A DNA stretch of 64,000 nucleotides, from the NCBI GenBank assembly GCA_022539475.1, contig VCMS01000166.1, positions 1-64,000 on the forward strand, read 5' to 3'. Within the stretch, counting starts at the first letter, position 1; the number at the start of each line of letters is the position of its first letter. The notes under the pieces are model-generated. The model saw only the letters and a list, made by a program, of their open reading frames with translations, was not told the origin of the DNA and did no database searches. Source of the DNA: Gracilaria domingensis. Taxonomy: Eukaryota > Rhodophyta > Florideophyceae > Gracilariales > Gracilariaceae. Below, piece by piece: positions 38,581 to 49,093 of the stretch. Made by a program: the position numbers and the translations under genes.

Positions 38581-40719
38581 TCATTCGTCGATAATTGCTT
38601 TGGCCGTGGTTGAAATTTGGAGTTCTTCTAATGAGTCTTGGGGTACTGGAGCCGGAGCTCCAGCCATCAGATCTGAAGCACTTGTTGTTTTCGGAAAGGC
38701 AACTACGTCACGGATACTGTTCGCACCCGAAAGCACCATTATGCACCGGTCAAGCCCAAAAGCCAAACCCCCATGAGGGGGAGCTCCATACGAAAGCGCG
38801 TCAAGCAGGAAGCCGAATTTTTCTTGCTGTTCTTCTTTGTCTATCCCCAATGCAGAAAATACCTTTTGTTGTACGTTGGTGTCATGGATACGGATGGACC
38901 CCCCACCAATTTCACTTCCATTGCACACTAAATCATAAGCATTTGAAATAACATCGCCAAGCTTGGACTTATCATCGAGCAAAGGAATGTGTTCTTTGAT
39001 GGGGGATGTGAACGGGTGGTGCACGGAAACATATCGGGCGGCCCCTTCGTCATACTCCAGCAATGGAAAGTCTACGACCCAGCAAAAGGCATATTTCGGA
39101 CCAGATTTCACGAGGCCACTCTCATGTCCCAGCTTCACGCGTAATTTCCCAAGTCCAGTATTAACGGAGACTGGCGATCCTGCCGCAACTAACACCAAAT
39201 CCCCCGCATTTGCTTTGAGTGTCTCATGGACAAGTTTTCGAATGTCTCCCGTTTCTTTTGAAACTTTAGTCAAGGGTCCTGTGATACCACCATTATCCCC
39301 GACTTTAGCGTACAATAAGCCGGAAAGCCCATAATCTTTTACGAAGTGTGTGTATTGATCCAGCGTTTTTCGCGAGGTTGCTTGTGCAGCATCTCTGTAC
39401 ACCAGACATTTTACGATGCCGCCTGACTTCAGTGCGGAAGTTATGGGTGCGAAGGTGCTTGCCTGAATCGTCTCGGAATATGTGATATCTTGGAGTTCCA
39501 TTCCAAATCGAAGATCAGGGGCATCGAGACCAAATTTATCCATTGCTTCTTTGTAAGTCATGCGAGGAATTCTTCCAATCGTCCTATTCAAAACGCTGGC
39601 AAACATGGCACGGACTATTCCTTCTGCAACATTCAGAACCGATTCCCTCTCGACAAACGACATCTCGAGATCAATCTGCGTAAATTCAGGCTGTCGATCT
39701 TGCCTCAAGTCCTCATCGCGGAAGCACCGCGTAATCTGAAAGTAGCGATCGAAGCCAGAGATCATAAGAAGTTGTTTGTATATTTGAGGGGACTGAGGGA
39801 GGGCATACCATGTACCAGGGTGTACTCGTGACGGAACCAGATAATCACGCGCCCCTTCTGGGGTAGCCTTTGTTAGTATTGGAGTTTCTATTTCGATAAA
39901 GCCGCTTGCATCTAGAAAATTTCGAACAGCCATTGCAGCTTTGTGTCTTACGACAAGTTTGTTCTGCAAAGTCGGTCGTCTGAGGTCTAGGTACCGGTAT
40001 TTCAGCCTTGTGTCCTCTCCAGCACTTGGTTCGGCTTCGTTCTTAAACGTCTTTTGTTCTAACTTCCCTTTAACTTTCTTTGGTTCCTTTCCGGCATCAG
40101 CGACCATAAACGGCATGGGCTTTGTCTTCGAAACGATGGCAACGTTGTTAGCAAGGACTTCTATTTCTCCTGTTCGCATACTGTGATTTATAACAGCCTT
40201 ATCCCTTCTTGAAACAACTCCAGTAACGTCAACAACATACTCAATTCGAATATCCTTCGCGAGTTCAACTACTTCAGATGGAGTCCCGTCACCGAATGTT
40301 ATTTGAACAATGCCATATCGATCACGGAGAAGCACAAATAGCACACCTCCTTTGTCACGAACAGCGTGAGCCCAGCCAGTTAAACGCACGGTAATGCCTA
40401 CGTCTGCGACACCTATTTGTCCGCAAGTGTGTGACCTAAGCTCCGTTGCCCGCGGAAATGGGGCAGGAAACTGTGCGGCAATGTTTGTTGAATCACCCTT
40501 AATCTCTTCCACAACTGGTATGGCTTTCGCATCGACAGCGCTTGTGGTTAGCCTGGGAGTATTTGAGTGGCGGGACAAGGACCTGGTCCGCGGACGAGCT
40601 GAGAAAGAGATCGGTCTAAGACCCAAATTAAGTCGAGATTGATAAACACCCAGAAACAGAGACGCATTTCTACAACCCAAGCGCAACCTGACGCACTGTG
40701 AAGCAAAAGCAAGTTTCAT
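38581..40719 (-). CDS. aspS: Organellar (bacterial-type) aspartyl-tRNA synthetase
   Basis: 712 residues, no intron. The first about 75 residues are rich in Arg, Ser and Leu without acidic residues, a typical transit peptide, so plastid and/or mitochondrial import is inferred. The anticodon-binding OB fold follows (RLTGWAHAVRDKGGVLFVLL). Then comes the class II catalytic core with YRYLDLRRP, motif 2 in QITRCFRDEDLRQDRQPEFT, the bacterial GAD insertion (about residues 400-560) and motif 3 in GGLAFGLDRCIMVLSG with SIRDVVAFPK. The GAD insertion marks the bacterial AspS type. A Lys-rich insert (about 205-235) in the hinge is unusual. The enzyme charges tRNA-Asp for organellar translation. Confidence 0.95.
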   Translation of the reverse strand: MKLAFASQCVRLRLGCRNASLFLGVYQSRLNLGLRPISFSARPRTRSLSRHSNTPRLTTSAVDAKAIPVVEEIKGDSTNIAAQFPAPFPRATELRSHTCGQIGVADVGITVRLTGWAHAVRDKGGVLFVLLRDRYGIVQITFGDGTPSEVVELAKDIRIEYVVDVTGVVSRRDKAVINHSMRTGEIEVLANNVAIVSKTKPMPFMVADAGKEPKKVKGKLEQKTFKNEAEPSAGEDTRLKYRYLDLRRPTLQNKLVVRHKAAMAVRNFLDASGFIEIETPILTKATPEGARDYLVPSRVHPGTWYALPQSPQIYKQLLMISGFDRYFQITRCFRDEDLRQDRQPEFTQIDLEMSFVERESVLNVAEGIVRAMFASVLNRTIGRIPRMTYKEAMDKFGLDAPDLRFGMELQDITYSETIQASTFAPITSALKSGGIVKCLVYRDAAQATSRKTLDQYTHFVKDYGLSGLLYAKVGDNGGITGPLTKVSKETGDIRKLVHETLKANAGDLVLVAAGSPVSVNTGLGKLRVKLGHESGLVKSGPKYAFCWVVDFPLLEYDEGAARYVSVHHPFTSPIKEHIPLLDDKSKLGDVISNAYDLVCNGSEIGGGSIRIHDTNVQQKVFSALGIDKEEQQEKFGFLLDALSYGAPPHGGLAFGLDRCIMVLSGANSIRDVVAFPKTTSASDLMAGAPAPVPQDSLEELQISTTAKAIIDE

Positions 40720-41690
40720 GGCGACGCTTTCGATGATCGTTGACAGCAGTTCGAATCTGAATTGATCTATATGGTGGCAACAACCAAGAAAATGTAGCCG
40801 AGAGACGAAGCTACTTTAGGACGAGGACACGTCCAAAGAAGAACAAAATCGAAGGAGCGATGTATACCTCTGTTCTCTGCCGGACAGGAGAAAGGTTGGC
40901 CCTGGTTACCTTCGTCAATCCTTTTGTCTGTACACTCTTCGTTCAATGTTCAAAACTTGTTCGAAAGCAAGGCTTTTCTTTCAAGATGCGCCCCTCCAAA
41001 AAGCCTTCGTTGTGTCAGGGATAAACGTACCCCTGGTAGGTATCTGCGAAGGCAGAAAGCAGGAACGAAGTCTCGAGGTGTGTACGCCTTGGAAACGGTG
41101 TGCTCGTTTGCGGTGAGCTCATCAGCTCTTGCCATGGTATTGATTACCAATTGTCCAAGAAATCGGGCAAAAAAAAAGAGCTTCTCTATATGTAATTACA
41201 GATCATATTCTCTTCACTGGACACATGATCCGTTCGGAGGACGAAAATACCATCGTCTCAACCGCTTATCTGTGACGACTAGCAATATCAAATACCTTCA
41301 ACAACACAATGTAGTCTCCTGGTTTGGGCTTAGTGGGGGCAGCCGCGGAGTTCTACCGTTTTAACCTTTTAGTTAAAGTTTGAGATTGAGGTGAACGATG
41401 ACTATATGTAGTTGAAGAGGTTTTTTGGTTACAAAATGCTTGGGTCAGCGCAGCACCCTCAACACCGCACTCTGCGGTCGTACACTCCATGCACCGATTC
41501 TTCGTTCCTTCTTCTTTCGCGGAGACATCATGACAAACGTCAGTCTTGTAAAAGTCAGCTTCCTCGAATGAAAACAAAACCTTGGCGCTCATAACCAGCT
41601 GGCTCACGAAGGGCGAAGCAGTTCCAAAGCGTAACATTGGTGCCTTAAGAGTTTCTATATCCTTGCAGCTCTATTCTGTACCATTCAACG
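40720..41690. other. Intergenic with one doubtful short ORF
   Basis: A 94-codon minus-strand frame at 41353-41637, starting with ATG and containing five Cys in its middle (DVCHD...NRCMECTTAEC), could be a small gene divergent from 41691. It matches no family I know. Nothing else was supported. Confidence 0.3.
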
Positions 41691-43460
41691 ATGGATCAGG
41701 ATATAGCACGTATGTGCGACATTGTCAAAAGGTTCCCGTGCACGAACCCTGCTCTAGAACTGTACTTTCTGTTGAACTCTGAAGTGAGACTTTGGGGGCT
41801 CGGGAAACCGATCAGGCTTCCTGTACAGGTGCTGGAGCAGCGTAACCTCAAGCAAGCGAGAAAGGCCAAATCTTATTCAATTCGAATCAAGCAAGCAGAC
41901 GGTAGTGCCATCATTTTCTCAGAACCGACAACGGTCTCAGTGAATGCAATAATCTTCAGTGTAACAATCATCGACCTGCAGAATCTGATTCGGAGAATTG
42001 CGCAGAATTCACAGTTGAACTCGGCGGCGGTAGTTGAAGGAGTGGAATTGGGAGGGCACCTAGACCTATGGATTAATGGCAACACACTTAGTCGTGACCA
42101 AGTTATGCAGGTGATTGACGAACGTTTGATGAAGACTAATGGGTTGGATACTTGGGTCACTATCCGCGTAGTAAGCTCTCCAGGGTCTATCAAGACTGAG
42201 AGACTCGTAATAGTTCTCGACCAGGGGGTAAGCCCAAAGGAAGTTAGCCTTTACAATTCTGACGGCGATATGTTATCATCCGGACCAGAGACGCTCACTT
42301 CTTCAATTGACTTATACATCAGCGAGCTTTTCGCGTTGTACTCAAGCGCTAGAGAGATTACGGTGGTCGACAGTGTGACTCGGGCTACTCTCAAATCGAG
42401 AAGACGCAGGCCCATTACCCGGAGTCCACCAGCATGCACACTTGGGCATGATAAGATTGAAGTCATTATGTGTGCACTGAAAGGGCGGAAAGAGTCACCT
42501 TCATGCTCTACAATGGTACGCTGTCTGTGTAGCAAACATTTGAGCTTTCCCTTTACTGTCCAGATGTTTTATGACAGTATTTCAAAGGCTCTTGGGGACA
42601 TTTCGATGAAGAGGGGAGATTGTCCTATGTGTTGTGCTTCACCGGACTTGAAGTCAAAAAAGCCTTTGGTACGATTCACGGAAGAGGTAGACTGGACTTT
42701 GGGACCTGATCACGATTGGTCAGATTTCCAGTTCAGGGGAATGCTATTCGAGATGTTCCCAGATGCCTGGGTAGCAGTGGAAAACAAAGTGTACGGAGGC
42801 AAGGATGTCGTGGCTTCTTTGCAAGCGAGGGATATGTTAGCGAGAGCGATCGCCAATTGTTGCCGCTTCAAGCCAGAAGAAATCTTGACTTCGAACGACC
42901 TAAGGCCCTGGCCTCTCTACGAGATGGCGCTGTCACGAACATACGGTCGAAGAGCCTATCCTGCGGCGATGGATTACCTCGACATGGCACTTGGCTGCAT
43001 ATTCCTCAAAGAACGCAAAGACAAGTTTGAGGAAAGCAGCCCTAGTATCATTACTCGAATACTAATTAGCTCCACGCAGTTGATTCCAAGTGGTGATTGC
43101 TTGCTAGACGACACCAAACCGACGAGACCACTATCTAGGACCAAGAGCCACATAGTTGGTTGTTTGGTAAGCTTTGAAAGCCCAAGGCTCAGGGTTCTCG
43201 CTGAGCTGTTGCGAACATGGGCCTCTGTTGAATGGCACGGGGACGTTGCGTCATATCTGTCTTCTATCTTCAACGAAGAGTTCAGCAAAGGGGTGCTGGG
43301 TTACTACTTCAACTCTGACAGAACGACAGGGGTGCAGGTAGAAACGTTTGAGGAGTCCTTACATGTCATCAAAATAAGTGAAAGATGTCCACAACGGAAA
43401 AAGGTGGACGCCAAGACGAAGGCAATCGCAGAGCGAGGAGTAATACAGAAAGGTATGTAG
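41691..43460 (+). CDS. Unrecognised protein with Cys-rich RING/MIZ-like patch
   Basis: 589 residues, no intron. No family was recognised with confidence. The first about 250 residues look like a beta-rich domain (SYSIRIKQADGSAIIFSEPT; TWVTIRVVSSPGSIKTERLV). Around residues 265-325 a Cys/His patch (CTLGHD, MCAL, SCSTMVRCLCSKHLSFPF, then GDCPMCC) has spacing loosely like a degenerate MIZ or RING finger, as in PIAS/Siz-type SUMO ligases. The canonical ligand spacing is not met, so this is only a suggestion. The C-terminal 250 residues are helical and Ser/Arg-rich, ending in a basic stretch. Codon use is like neighbouring host genes. Confidence 0.6.
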   Translation: MDQDIARMCDIVKRFPCTNPALELYFLLNSEVRLWGLGKPIRLPVQVLEQRNLKQARKAKSYSIRIKQADGSAIIFSEPTTVSVNAIIFSVTIIDLQNLIRRIAQNSQLNSAAVVEGVELGGHLDLWINGNTLSRDQVMQVIDERLMKTNGLDTWVTIRVVSSPGSIKTERLVIVLDQGVSPKEVSLYNSDGDMLSSGPETLTSSIDLYISELFALYSSAREITVVDSVTRATLKSRRRRPITRSPPACTLGHDKIEVIMCALKGRKESPSCSTMVRCLCSKHLSFPFTVQMFYDSISKALGDISMKRGDCPMCCASPDLKSKKPLVRFTEEVDWTLGPDHDWSDFQFRGMLFEMFPDAWVAVENKVYGGKDVVASLQARDMLARAIANCCRFKPEEILTSNDLRPWPLYEMALSRTYGRRAYPAAMDYLDMALGCIFLKERKDKFEESSPSIITRILISSTQLIPSGDCLLDDTKPTRPLSRTKSHIVGCLVSFESPRLRVLAELLRTWASVEWHGDVASYLSSIFNEEFSKGVLGYYFNSDRTTGVQVETFEESLHVIKISERCPQRKKVDAKTKAIAERGVIQKGM

Positions 43461-43795
43461 ACAAGAGATACATATTCATTACAGAAGTTAGGCAACGACG
43501 TTTCATCCCACAGAATGTGGCCTCAGCAACATTGTCAAAGAAAATAGGGGACCAACATCAACAATGTCAATCTGCAGAGAATGCAGCGCAAAAAAAGCGC
43601 TTTCTCACTCCAACACAAACTTCACTTTAAAGCTGCAACGCTTATCTACTGTCGAATCACGTGATAGTAACTCCTTCACACTTATGCCTCTCTCCAAAGC
43701 CAAGGACGCTTGCCACCCCGTCGGGATCGTCGGAGAATTAACGTAGCAGGCCTAATGCGAAAATGGCCAGAAAGAGTGTGGGGTTTTCTAGTGAA

Positions 43796-43823
43796 AGAGC
43801 GTTTCTTTCAACAGAAACGCTCT
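43796..43823. terminator. Perfect 11-bp hairpin between convergent genes
   Basis: Arms 43796-43806 (AGAGCGTTTCT) and 43813-43823 (AGAAACGCTCT) with a 6-nt loop. It lies between the 3' ends of the 41691-43460 gene and the DUF1365 gene, so a role in transcript ends is possible, though eukaryotic terminators do not need hairpins. Confidence 0.5.
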
Positions 43824-43857
43824 GCAGTAAGTAGGAATTAGACTACTGCGCCCGTAT

Positions 43858-43876
43858 GAGAGAGAGAGAGAGAGAG
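43858..43876 (+). repeat. (GA)n microsatellite
   Basis: Nine to ten GA units in the intergenic stretch between two convergent genes. Confidence 0.95.
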
Positions 43877-44092
43877 AAAGCTAAGGACTTTTTCGCATTT
43901 TTGGTATGGCACTTCGGGCAGAAAACCCTTACGGGCCAAAAGTTTATTAGAAGGTGAACGCTCGCGACAAGTTCGAGAAAGGACTCTGTGCGTACGATGT
44001 TATCAACGGCTCACGTGTTCTCTATAAATACACCAGGATTTCTGTTCTGCAAGACGGTTCCGTCCAAAACTAACAGTGCATGTCAAGGTCAC

Positions 44093-44950
44093 TCAGGAGC
44101 ACTCATGAACCATTCTAAAACCGGTCAACGGCTTCCGCAAAAAATGTCGTAAGCTATTGACTGCATCAACAGCCATTTCAACAGCTCTGGAAAGTCTTGT
44201 TTGAGTACCATCTGGATGTGGATAGAAAGTAAATCCTCTTCGAAAAAGTTTTGCAGCCTCATAAAGAATTCCTGTCATCACCCGCATCGAATGCATAGGA
44301 TATCGCAGTTGCATGAGAACCATGTTGAACGCAGACCATTTAATTCTTCGTGCATCTAGCGAAGCAGTGAAAAAGTGTTGACGTTGTCTTGAAACCGCTA
44401 TGCGAACGCTTATTTTTTCTGCAGGCAGATTAAAATTCCAGTCATAAGCTATGTTGTTCATTTGCATAAACGGGGAAACATGAAACTCCTTAACGTTTGT
44501 ATTGAATGACAACGACGCCGTCTTGGTTACTATGTAATTATGTTGCTCGAACCAAGGAAAGTTGCCGACTTCGGCAACTACGCAGTGAAGTGTGGTTCCA
44601 TCCGGTTCAAAAACGTAATAAAATGATACGGGATTGAACTCAATCCCAAGAACTCGTGGGTTCGTTAGAAGTCGTATAGGTCCTGATGGGCGTCTACCTG
44701 TTTCACGCTCGACAAGCTCACAGACAGTCCGGTAGAGCTTCCCAGGTGTTTCATTGATCATGTGATCTCTGGCGAGCAGGGAGAGAAGACTAAAGGGAGT
44801 ACTTGTTGAAAAAAACGGCCAAGAATCGAGCATACCTGACTCTGCTTCCTGAAGATCAACGTATATCATATATAACCCGTAATTAAAACGATTCAGAGTT
44901 GGAAATCGTCGAGCGTGCGTTGTCGACCCCAGATAAATGGCGGAATTCAT
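44093..44950 (-). CDS. DUF1365 family protein
   Basis: 285 residues from ATG 44950 (MNSAIYLGSTTHARRF). It has the full DUF1365 pattern: YLGSTTHARRFPTLNRFNYG, SLLARDHMI, IRLLTNPRVLGIEFNPVSFY, VVAEVGNFPWFEQHNYIV, KEFHVSPFMQMNNIAYDWNF, and RYPMHSMRVMTGILYEAAKL in the C-terminal third. DUF1365 proteins are common in proteobacteria, often next to amine oxidases or cyclopropane-fatty-acid synthases, and occur in algae and plants. Their biochemical role is not settled. No targeting peptide is evident. No such neighbour lies here, so the lipid-related context known from bacteria is not preserved. Confidence 0.9.
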   Translation of the reverse strand: MNSAIYLGSTTHARRFPTLNRFNYGLYMIYVDLQEAESGMLDSWPFFSTSTPFSLLSLLARDHMINETPGKLYRTVCELVERETGRRPSGPIRLLTNPRVLGIEFNPVSFYYVFEPDGTTLHCVVAEVGNFPWFEQHNYIVTKTASLSFNTNVKEFHVSPFMQMNNIAYDWNFNLPAEKISVRIAVSRQRQHFFTASLDARRIKWSAFNMVLMQLRYPMHSMRVMTGILYEAAKLFRRGFTFYPHPDGTQTRLSRAVEMAVDAVNSLRHFLRKPLTGFRMVHECS

Positions 44951-46316
44951 TGTCAATCCTAGTTTCGTTATGGTCTAACCAATGGCTCGCTTTGGTCCCA
45001 GCTATGTTCTGTGAAGAGGGAGAATGGCACCTGATAGAACGACCTCCATCCTCACCCATGCAGTAGGGAGCAGAGATTTCTTTCAGCTTTTCACACCAAG
45101 GTGACGCAATGCGCGTCGGACAAGATGCTAGTTTTGACTAGAATCCCCATCCCCCCTACCCTCGGCAGCTAGCTAGAGAGCAAAGTACTTCTGTAGTTCT
45201 CATTGTCCATCGCTCGGAGATTTTCGGGTGACCCAAGGTTTTAAAATAAGTTTCCCTCAATGCCCTTACACCGCTTAAAGTAGCCCCATGCTGCTGTCGA
45301 TAGCCGAGGATATCTTCGACCCTATGCGTGTGTGCGAAATGATCCAGTCCCCCGCCCTTTAATAGACTGGATCATTTCGCACAGGGACTCATGATCTGAA
45401 ACTTTCACGATCGAGGCCCTGTTGTGTTGTGCATATTCATGATCGGCGACGGCGCCAGTTGACAGGTCACTTGGTCCCGGCACGACTCAAGAGAAATATC
45501 CGCCAACATCCGCAGCATGGTGTTCTTGGCACAAGAGCAGTGAAGCATAAAATAAACGAAACGACTCTTTCTTCTGTCGCCAAAAAAGATCAACAACGCG
45601 CCAAGGAAGCCATGTGATGAATGTGTGTTGCCGAAACTGTGGAGGTCATGGATCGACAATTGATACCCACACCTCATGATGCAATCCTATCGTTACAAGA
45701 TATTATCATCCGGAACAAGATTCTCTCGCTCGCGTCGGATCGCTCGCAACCCGGTCAATGCAGTTTGAGGCATTGGAAGCACACCCATGGCATCTGCGGT
45801 GCCTTGAATCTGGTACCCTAATGAGTTCTTGCATGAATATGTACTAGGGCATCGACCGAACCGTTGGTATCTTAGACTTGTTACAAGCCATCTGATTCAT
45901 CTTCACTCCCAAGAAATTCGTTTCACATGAACTTGCTACACCGGGTGAGGCCTACCACTTCTGTCATTTTGGAACCCACTGGGATCCCTATTTGCAGCTA
46001 GTTTTGCGCTGCTACTTACCCTGCAGCACACGTTGATGATGACTAATTTTCATAATAACAAGCATATAACTGATGCCTGATGTCATGAAGTTTCTCTGAG
46101 ATGTGTGCTGCTTCACGGCTGGTTGTCACTGACTGATACAGGCCCAGCTTACTACTAATTTGTATACTTTGAACTTATATAAGCACACATGTAGCGTGGG
46201 CCAAAATCGGCTAATCGACTCCCCGCGAATCTGTGCCGAGTTTTGAATCGGGTAGTAAACGAAGTCATCATTAAAGATCTGTATAGTACACAATCTCCAA
46301 CGATAAGCGCTTCTTT
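44951..46316. other. Intergenic, no gene supported
   Basis: About 1.4 kb upstream of the DUF1365 gene. Short ORFs (for example 45405-45677 minus) lack recognisable content. The main structure is the long hairpin at 45331-45383. Confidence 0.4.
45331..45383. repeat. Long hairpin, 19-bp perfect arms
   Basis: Arms 45331-45349 (TGTGCGAAATGATCCAGTC) and 45365-45383 are perfect reverse complements around a 15-nt C/T-rich loop. The length is unlikely by chance. It could be a hairpin RNA source, a cruciform or a footprint of a foldback element. No ORF overlaps. Confidence 0.9.
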
Positions 46317-47004
46317 TTATTCCGTCGGCATCACTCGCTCTTTCTTTGGCATCGCTTCTAGTGCGGCCAACCTCATTCGCTCTCGGTTTTCCAGCAAGTC
46401 TTGTGTCATTTTCACCAACCCAGCCATTCCGTACTTGTCGATTACACTCTCAACAGAATACTCTTGACGTCTCTTCTCCCTCAGTTCCAGCGTCTCTGCA
46501 GTCTCAGGCAAATTCATATCGGCACGATTCCGCCATACTCCTTGCACGCTAACTTCTCGTTTCTCAACCACACCAACGCCTACGTCATTATGAGCCGGAA
46601 CAGGGCGACCCAATGTATCTCGCAATAGTTGAAGAGTTTCGCCGACCTCTTCGGCTGACATGTTCTTCAATGTTCTTTGTCTTTCATAGCCAGTGACTGT
46701 TTTCGGAGAACAGAATCGATCACCACAGAATGTTAGATCCTGTTCCAACTTTTTCGATTGTATAATCTGGCAATAGTGTACTGACACACAAAGTGCCCTG
46801 AGAATCATGTTGGTACGTACTATACTTTCCGAAAACGCAGGGATGTCCTCCCTTTATCTGTGTTTGAAACTGAATTTGGGGGTTCTTGATGGCAAAGTTT
46901 ACCAACCCATGTTCAACGAACTCCCTGACTCCACGGCTGCTTCCGCTATTTGCACAGTAACGTACTAGTACTTCTCGTAGCTCCCACACACCGTTACGAG
47001 CCAT
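46317..47004 (-). CDS. MRPL43: Mitochondrial ribosomal protein mL43, two exons
   Basis: Exon 1 is 47004-46821 and exon 2 is 46780-46317. The proposed 40-nt intron (GTACGT...GTGTCAG) restores the frame. Exon 1 encodes the L51/S25/CI-B8 thioredoxin-like core: MARNGVWELREVLVRYCANS, GSSRGVREFVEHGLVNFA and NPQIQFQTQIKGGHP. The SSRG-REF signature is diagnostic of mL43. The tail in exon 2 (SVQGVWRNRADMN...) is longer than in animals and ends in charged helices. The first ATG in the open frame is further upstream, but ATG 47004 gives the usual short N-terminus. It is a component of the large mitoribosomal subunit. A 40-nt intron is at the lower limit, so cDNA could adjust that junction. Confidence 0.82.
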
Positions 47005-47619
47005 GGAACAAAAGTCTATTTCCGTAAACCAGACTTCCACTTCGCGGTGGTGAAAGAACAGTTACTGTGACGATCCCAACAACCCTTGACTACGAAGGTT
47101 GACGATTGAGTTGATCCCCAGAAACCTGCTCAAGAGCTTTTGGGCTTCAGTCAAAGATACTGGATCAACTGTTGACAAATCCAAGGACTAACGGTGTTCT
47201 TACAAGAAAAGTAATTTTTTATCTTTCCTATACTCCTGTAAACCGCAGCCTTCGCTGTTACTCTGTTATATGGCAAAATTTATCCGACGTTCTTTCGCCT
47301 GCGAATATTTGACAGATGCTTGCCGAACGCATCTGCCCAACACAATTGCTATCCTTCGCACCTCCCCAGAATCATGTACGTACTGCTGCTAGTCCGTGAG
47401 TGACATGAAAGTGTGGAGTTAAGTCATGCGAAGAGAAAGAAAGCTGTAGATTAACATCCAGTTTGTAGTTCTGCAACTTCCATTGCTATATAATTTTCGT
47501 CGTGCGAAGTATAACGGCTATACTCTTTATGATCTCTAAGAGAACCTCCGCTGAATACCCAACAGCTCTTTATTACCATGCCGCGAAGACTCGGTAACCT
47601 TGGAGGAAACAATTACTGA
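47005..47619. other. Intergenic, no gene seen
   Basis: AT-rich spacer between mL43 and the Rsa3-like gene. No feature is supported. Confidence 0.5.
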
Positions 47620-48576
47620 CTAACCATCCGCAGACGACTTACTCGGCTTTCTTTTCGCCTCTTTATCTTCGAAACACTTAAGGTTTGCAAAAAGGTCTGC
47701 CCCAGATTGGAGGCATTGCAGCAAGGACTCCACTCGTTCTGCATCTAGGCTTTCGCGTACCCTAATTTTGTCCAATTCATCTTGATATCTTTCAATCACA
47801 GTCTTGAGGTATGCGTCGCGGTAGGAGACAAAGTTCGGATCTACTCCACCGGACGGATGAAGAAGAAAGCCATCACCCTTCTCCTTCTTTCCATTTCCGT
47901 AGCCCAACTCTTCTGCAGCTTCCAGTCTCTCGCGACTGAACAGCTTAACTCTTCTCCACAGCGTCATTTCAACATACCTTCGCGCAATTGGGATGTTTTT
48001 GAGTCGCGCCATATCTGACATGAGTTGCTCTTCTACACCCAAACCATCTTCATTCTTTGAAAAGGCCAATACTGTCTCGTCCAAAAGCTGAATCAGTTTC
48101 TCGCAGACTTCAGTAACCCCTTGAATGTATTTGTGTTGGCCCTCTTGTGGCAGACTGCTCACTTCTTTTCGAAGAGGTAGTTTAAGTGAAGTCAAACCGT
48201 GAAACACAGCATCCCTCGCATTAGGTTCTGTTATTCGAAAGTCAAATGCCAGAGGCTCGGCTTTAGGGGGATGAGAATGACTGACTTTTCTCTTTGTGTT
48301 TGGAACATCAGAGCTCTTGGACAATTTCTTTCTTTTCTTTCTCTTCCCAGAATGCTCCGGTGTTTCCGGCGGAGATTTATTTTCAGCTACATGCTCCAAA
48401 TCGCTTCTCGGAGATTCTTTGCTTGTCATCGTTCCAATAGGTTTGCTTCCTTCACCTCGACGAGGGACATCTCTTCGCTTCAAGCGGGATTCGCTACCGC
48501 AACGATTCACGTTATGCAGCCCAGTTCGCGAGCGTGGACCAAATGGATCAAAAATAAAATCTTTTGTATCGAACAA
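47620..48576 (-). CDS. Rsa3-like ribosome assembly protein (start uncertain)
   Basis: The open frame is about 318 codons but begins without an ATG; the first in-frame ATG gives GTMTSKESPRSD (about 48429). An upstream ATG near 48686 (MAPKGYQGYYRR) in another frame may be a first exon, with the inverted repeat at 48597-48640 falling in the putative intron. The N-terminal half is basic and disordered with KKRKK clusters. The C-terminal part SYRDAYLKTVIERYQDELDK, IRVRESL and QCLQSGADLF resembles the short Rsa3 domain (YLxxVTxxFxxDLDxIR...ALxxGAxxF) of pre-60S assembly factors. I am moderately sure of this. A nucleolar role would fit UTP21 and UTP12 nearby. Confidence 0.5.
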   Translation of the reverse strand: MFDTKDFIFDPFGPRSRTGLHNVNRCGSESRLKRRDVPRRGEGSKPIGTMTSKESPRSDLEHVAENKSPPETPEHSGKRKKRKKLSKSSDVPNTKRKVSHSHPPKAEPLAFDFRITEPNARDAVFHGLTSLKLPLRKEVSSLPQEGQHKYIQGVTEVCEKLIQLLDETVLAFSKNEDGLGVEEQLMSDMARLKNIPIARRYVEMTLWRRVKLFSRERLEAAEELGYGNGKKEKGDGFLLHPSGGVDPNFVSYRDAYLKTVIERYQDELDKIRVRESLDAERVESLLQCLQSGADLFANLKCFEDKEAKRKPSKSSADG

Positions 48577-48596
48577 GATGGTAAACCCGCTGCGGG

Positions 48597-48640
48597 TGGT
48601 TGCTACTACGAGGGCAGTCTACGCGTTGTAGTAGCAACCA
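48597..48640. repeat. Inverted repeat, 13-bp perfect arms
   Basis: Arms 48597-48609 (TGGTTGCTACTAC) and 48628-48640 with an 18-nt loop, at the 5' end of the Rsa3-like gene. It may sit in a 5' intron. Confidence 0.85.
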
Positions 48641-49093
48641 GCAACAACCCTTCGGTAGTAGCCTTGGTAGCCTTTCGGCGCCATTTCGTGAAACTTGACT
48701 GCAATATCTGTCACGAGTCACGTCGACACAAACGGTAGAGGGCTACCTTGGGTGGGGTCAGCCGTCTTCTTTCCCTTTTCATTTCTGTCCATGGAAAACT
48801 TTGAACCGTTGTGGAGCAACTTCGGACAGTTCTCTTGAGTTTGGAAGCGCTTCTGGTTGCGCAGCTGATTCTGAAATCAATTCCAAGCTTCGTAGTGAGA
48901 ATAAGAGTGAAGTGGGGCTCTGGTTTTTGAGGTCTACTAAGTCGTCAAAGAGCTATTTCTCAAGAGATATTTGTGAAGCCCGCGGCTGTAGGAGAAGGAG
49001 GGAGGCCGCGTTGCGTGTCCTTGTAACAGCCTAGCGTGATAGCGGAACTTGCGCCCGAGGGCGAGCAGGTTCTGGTCAGTGCTGCGTCAAGAC

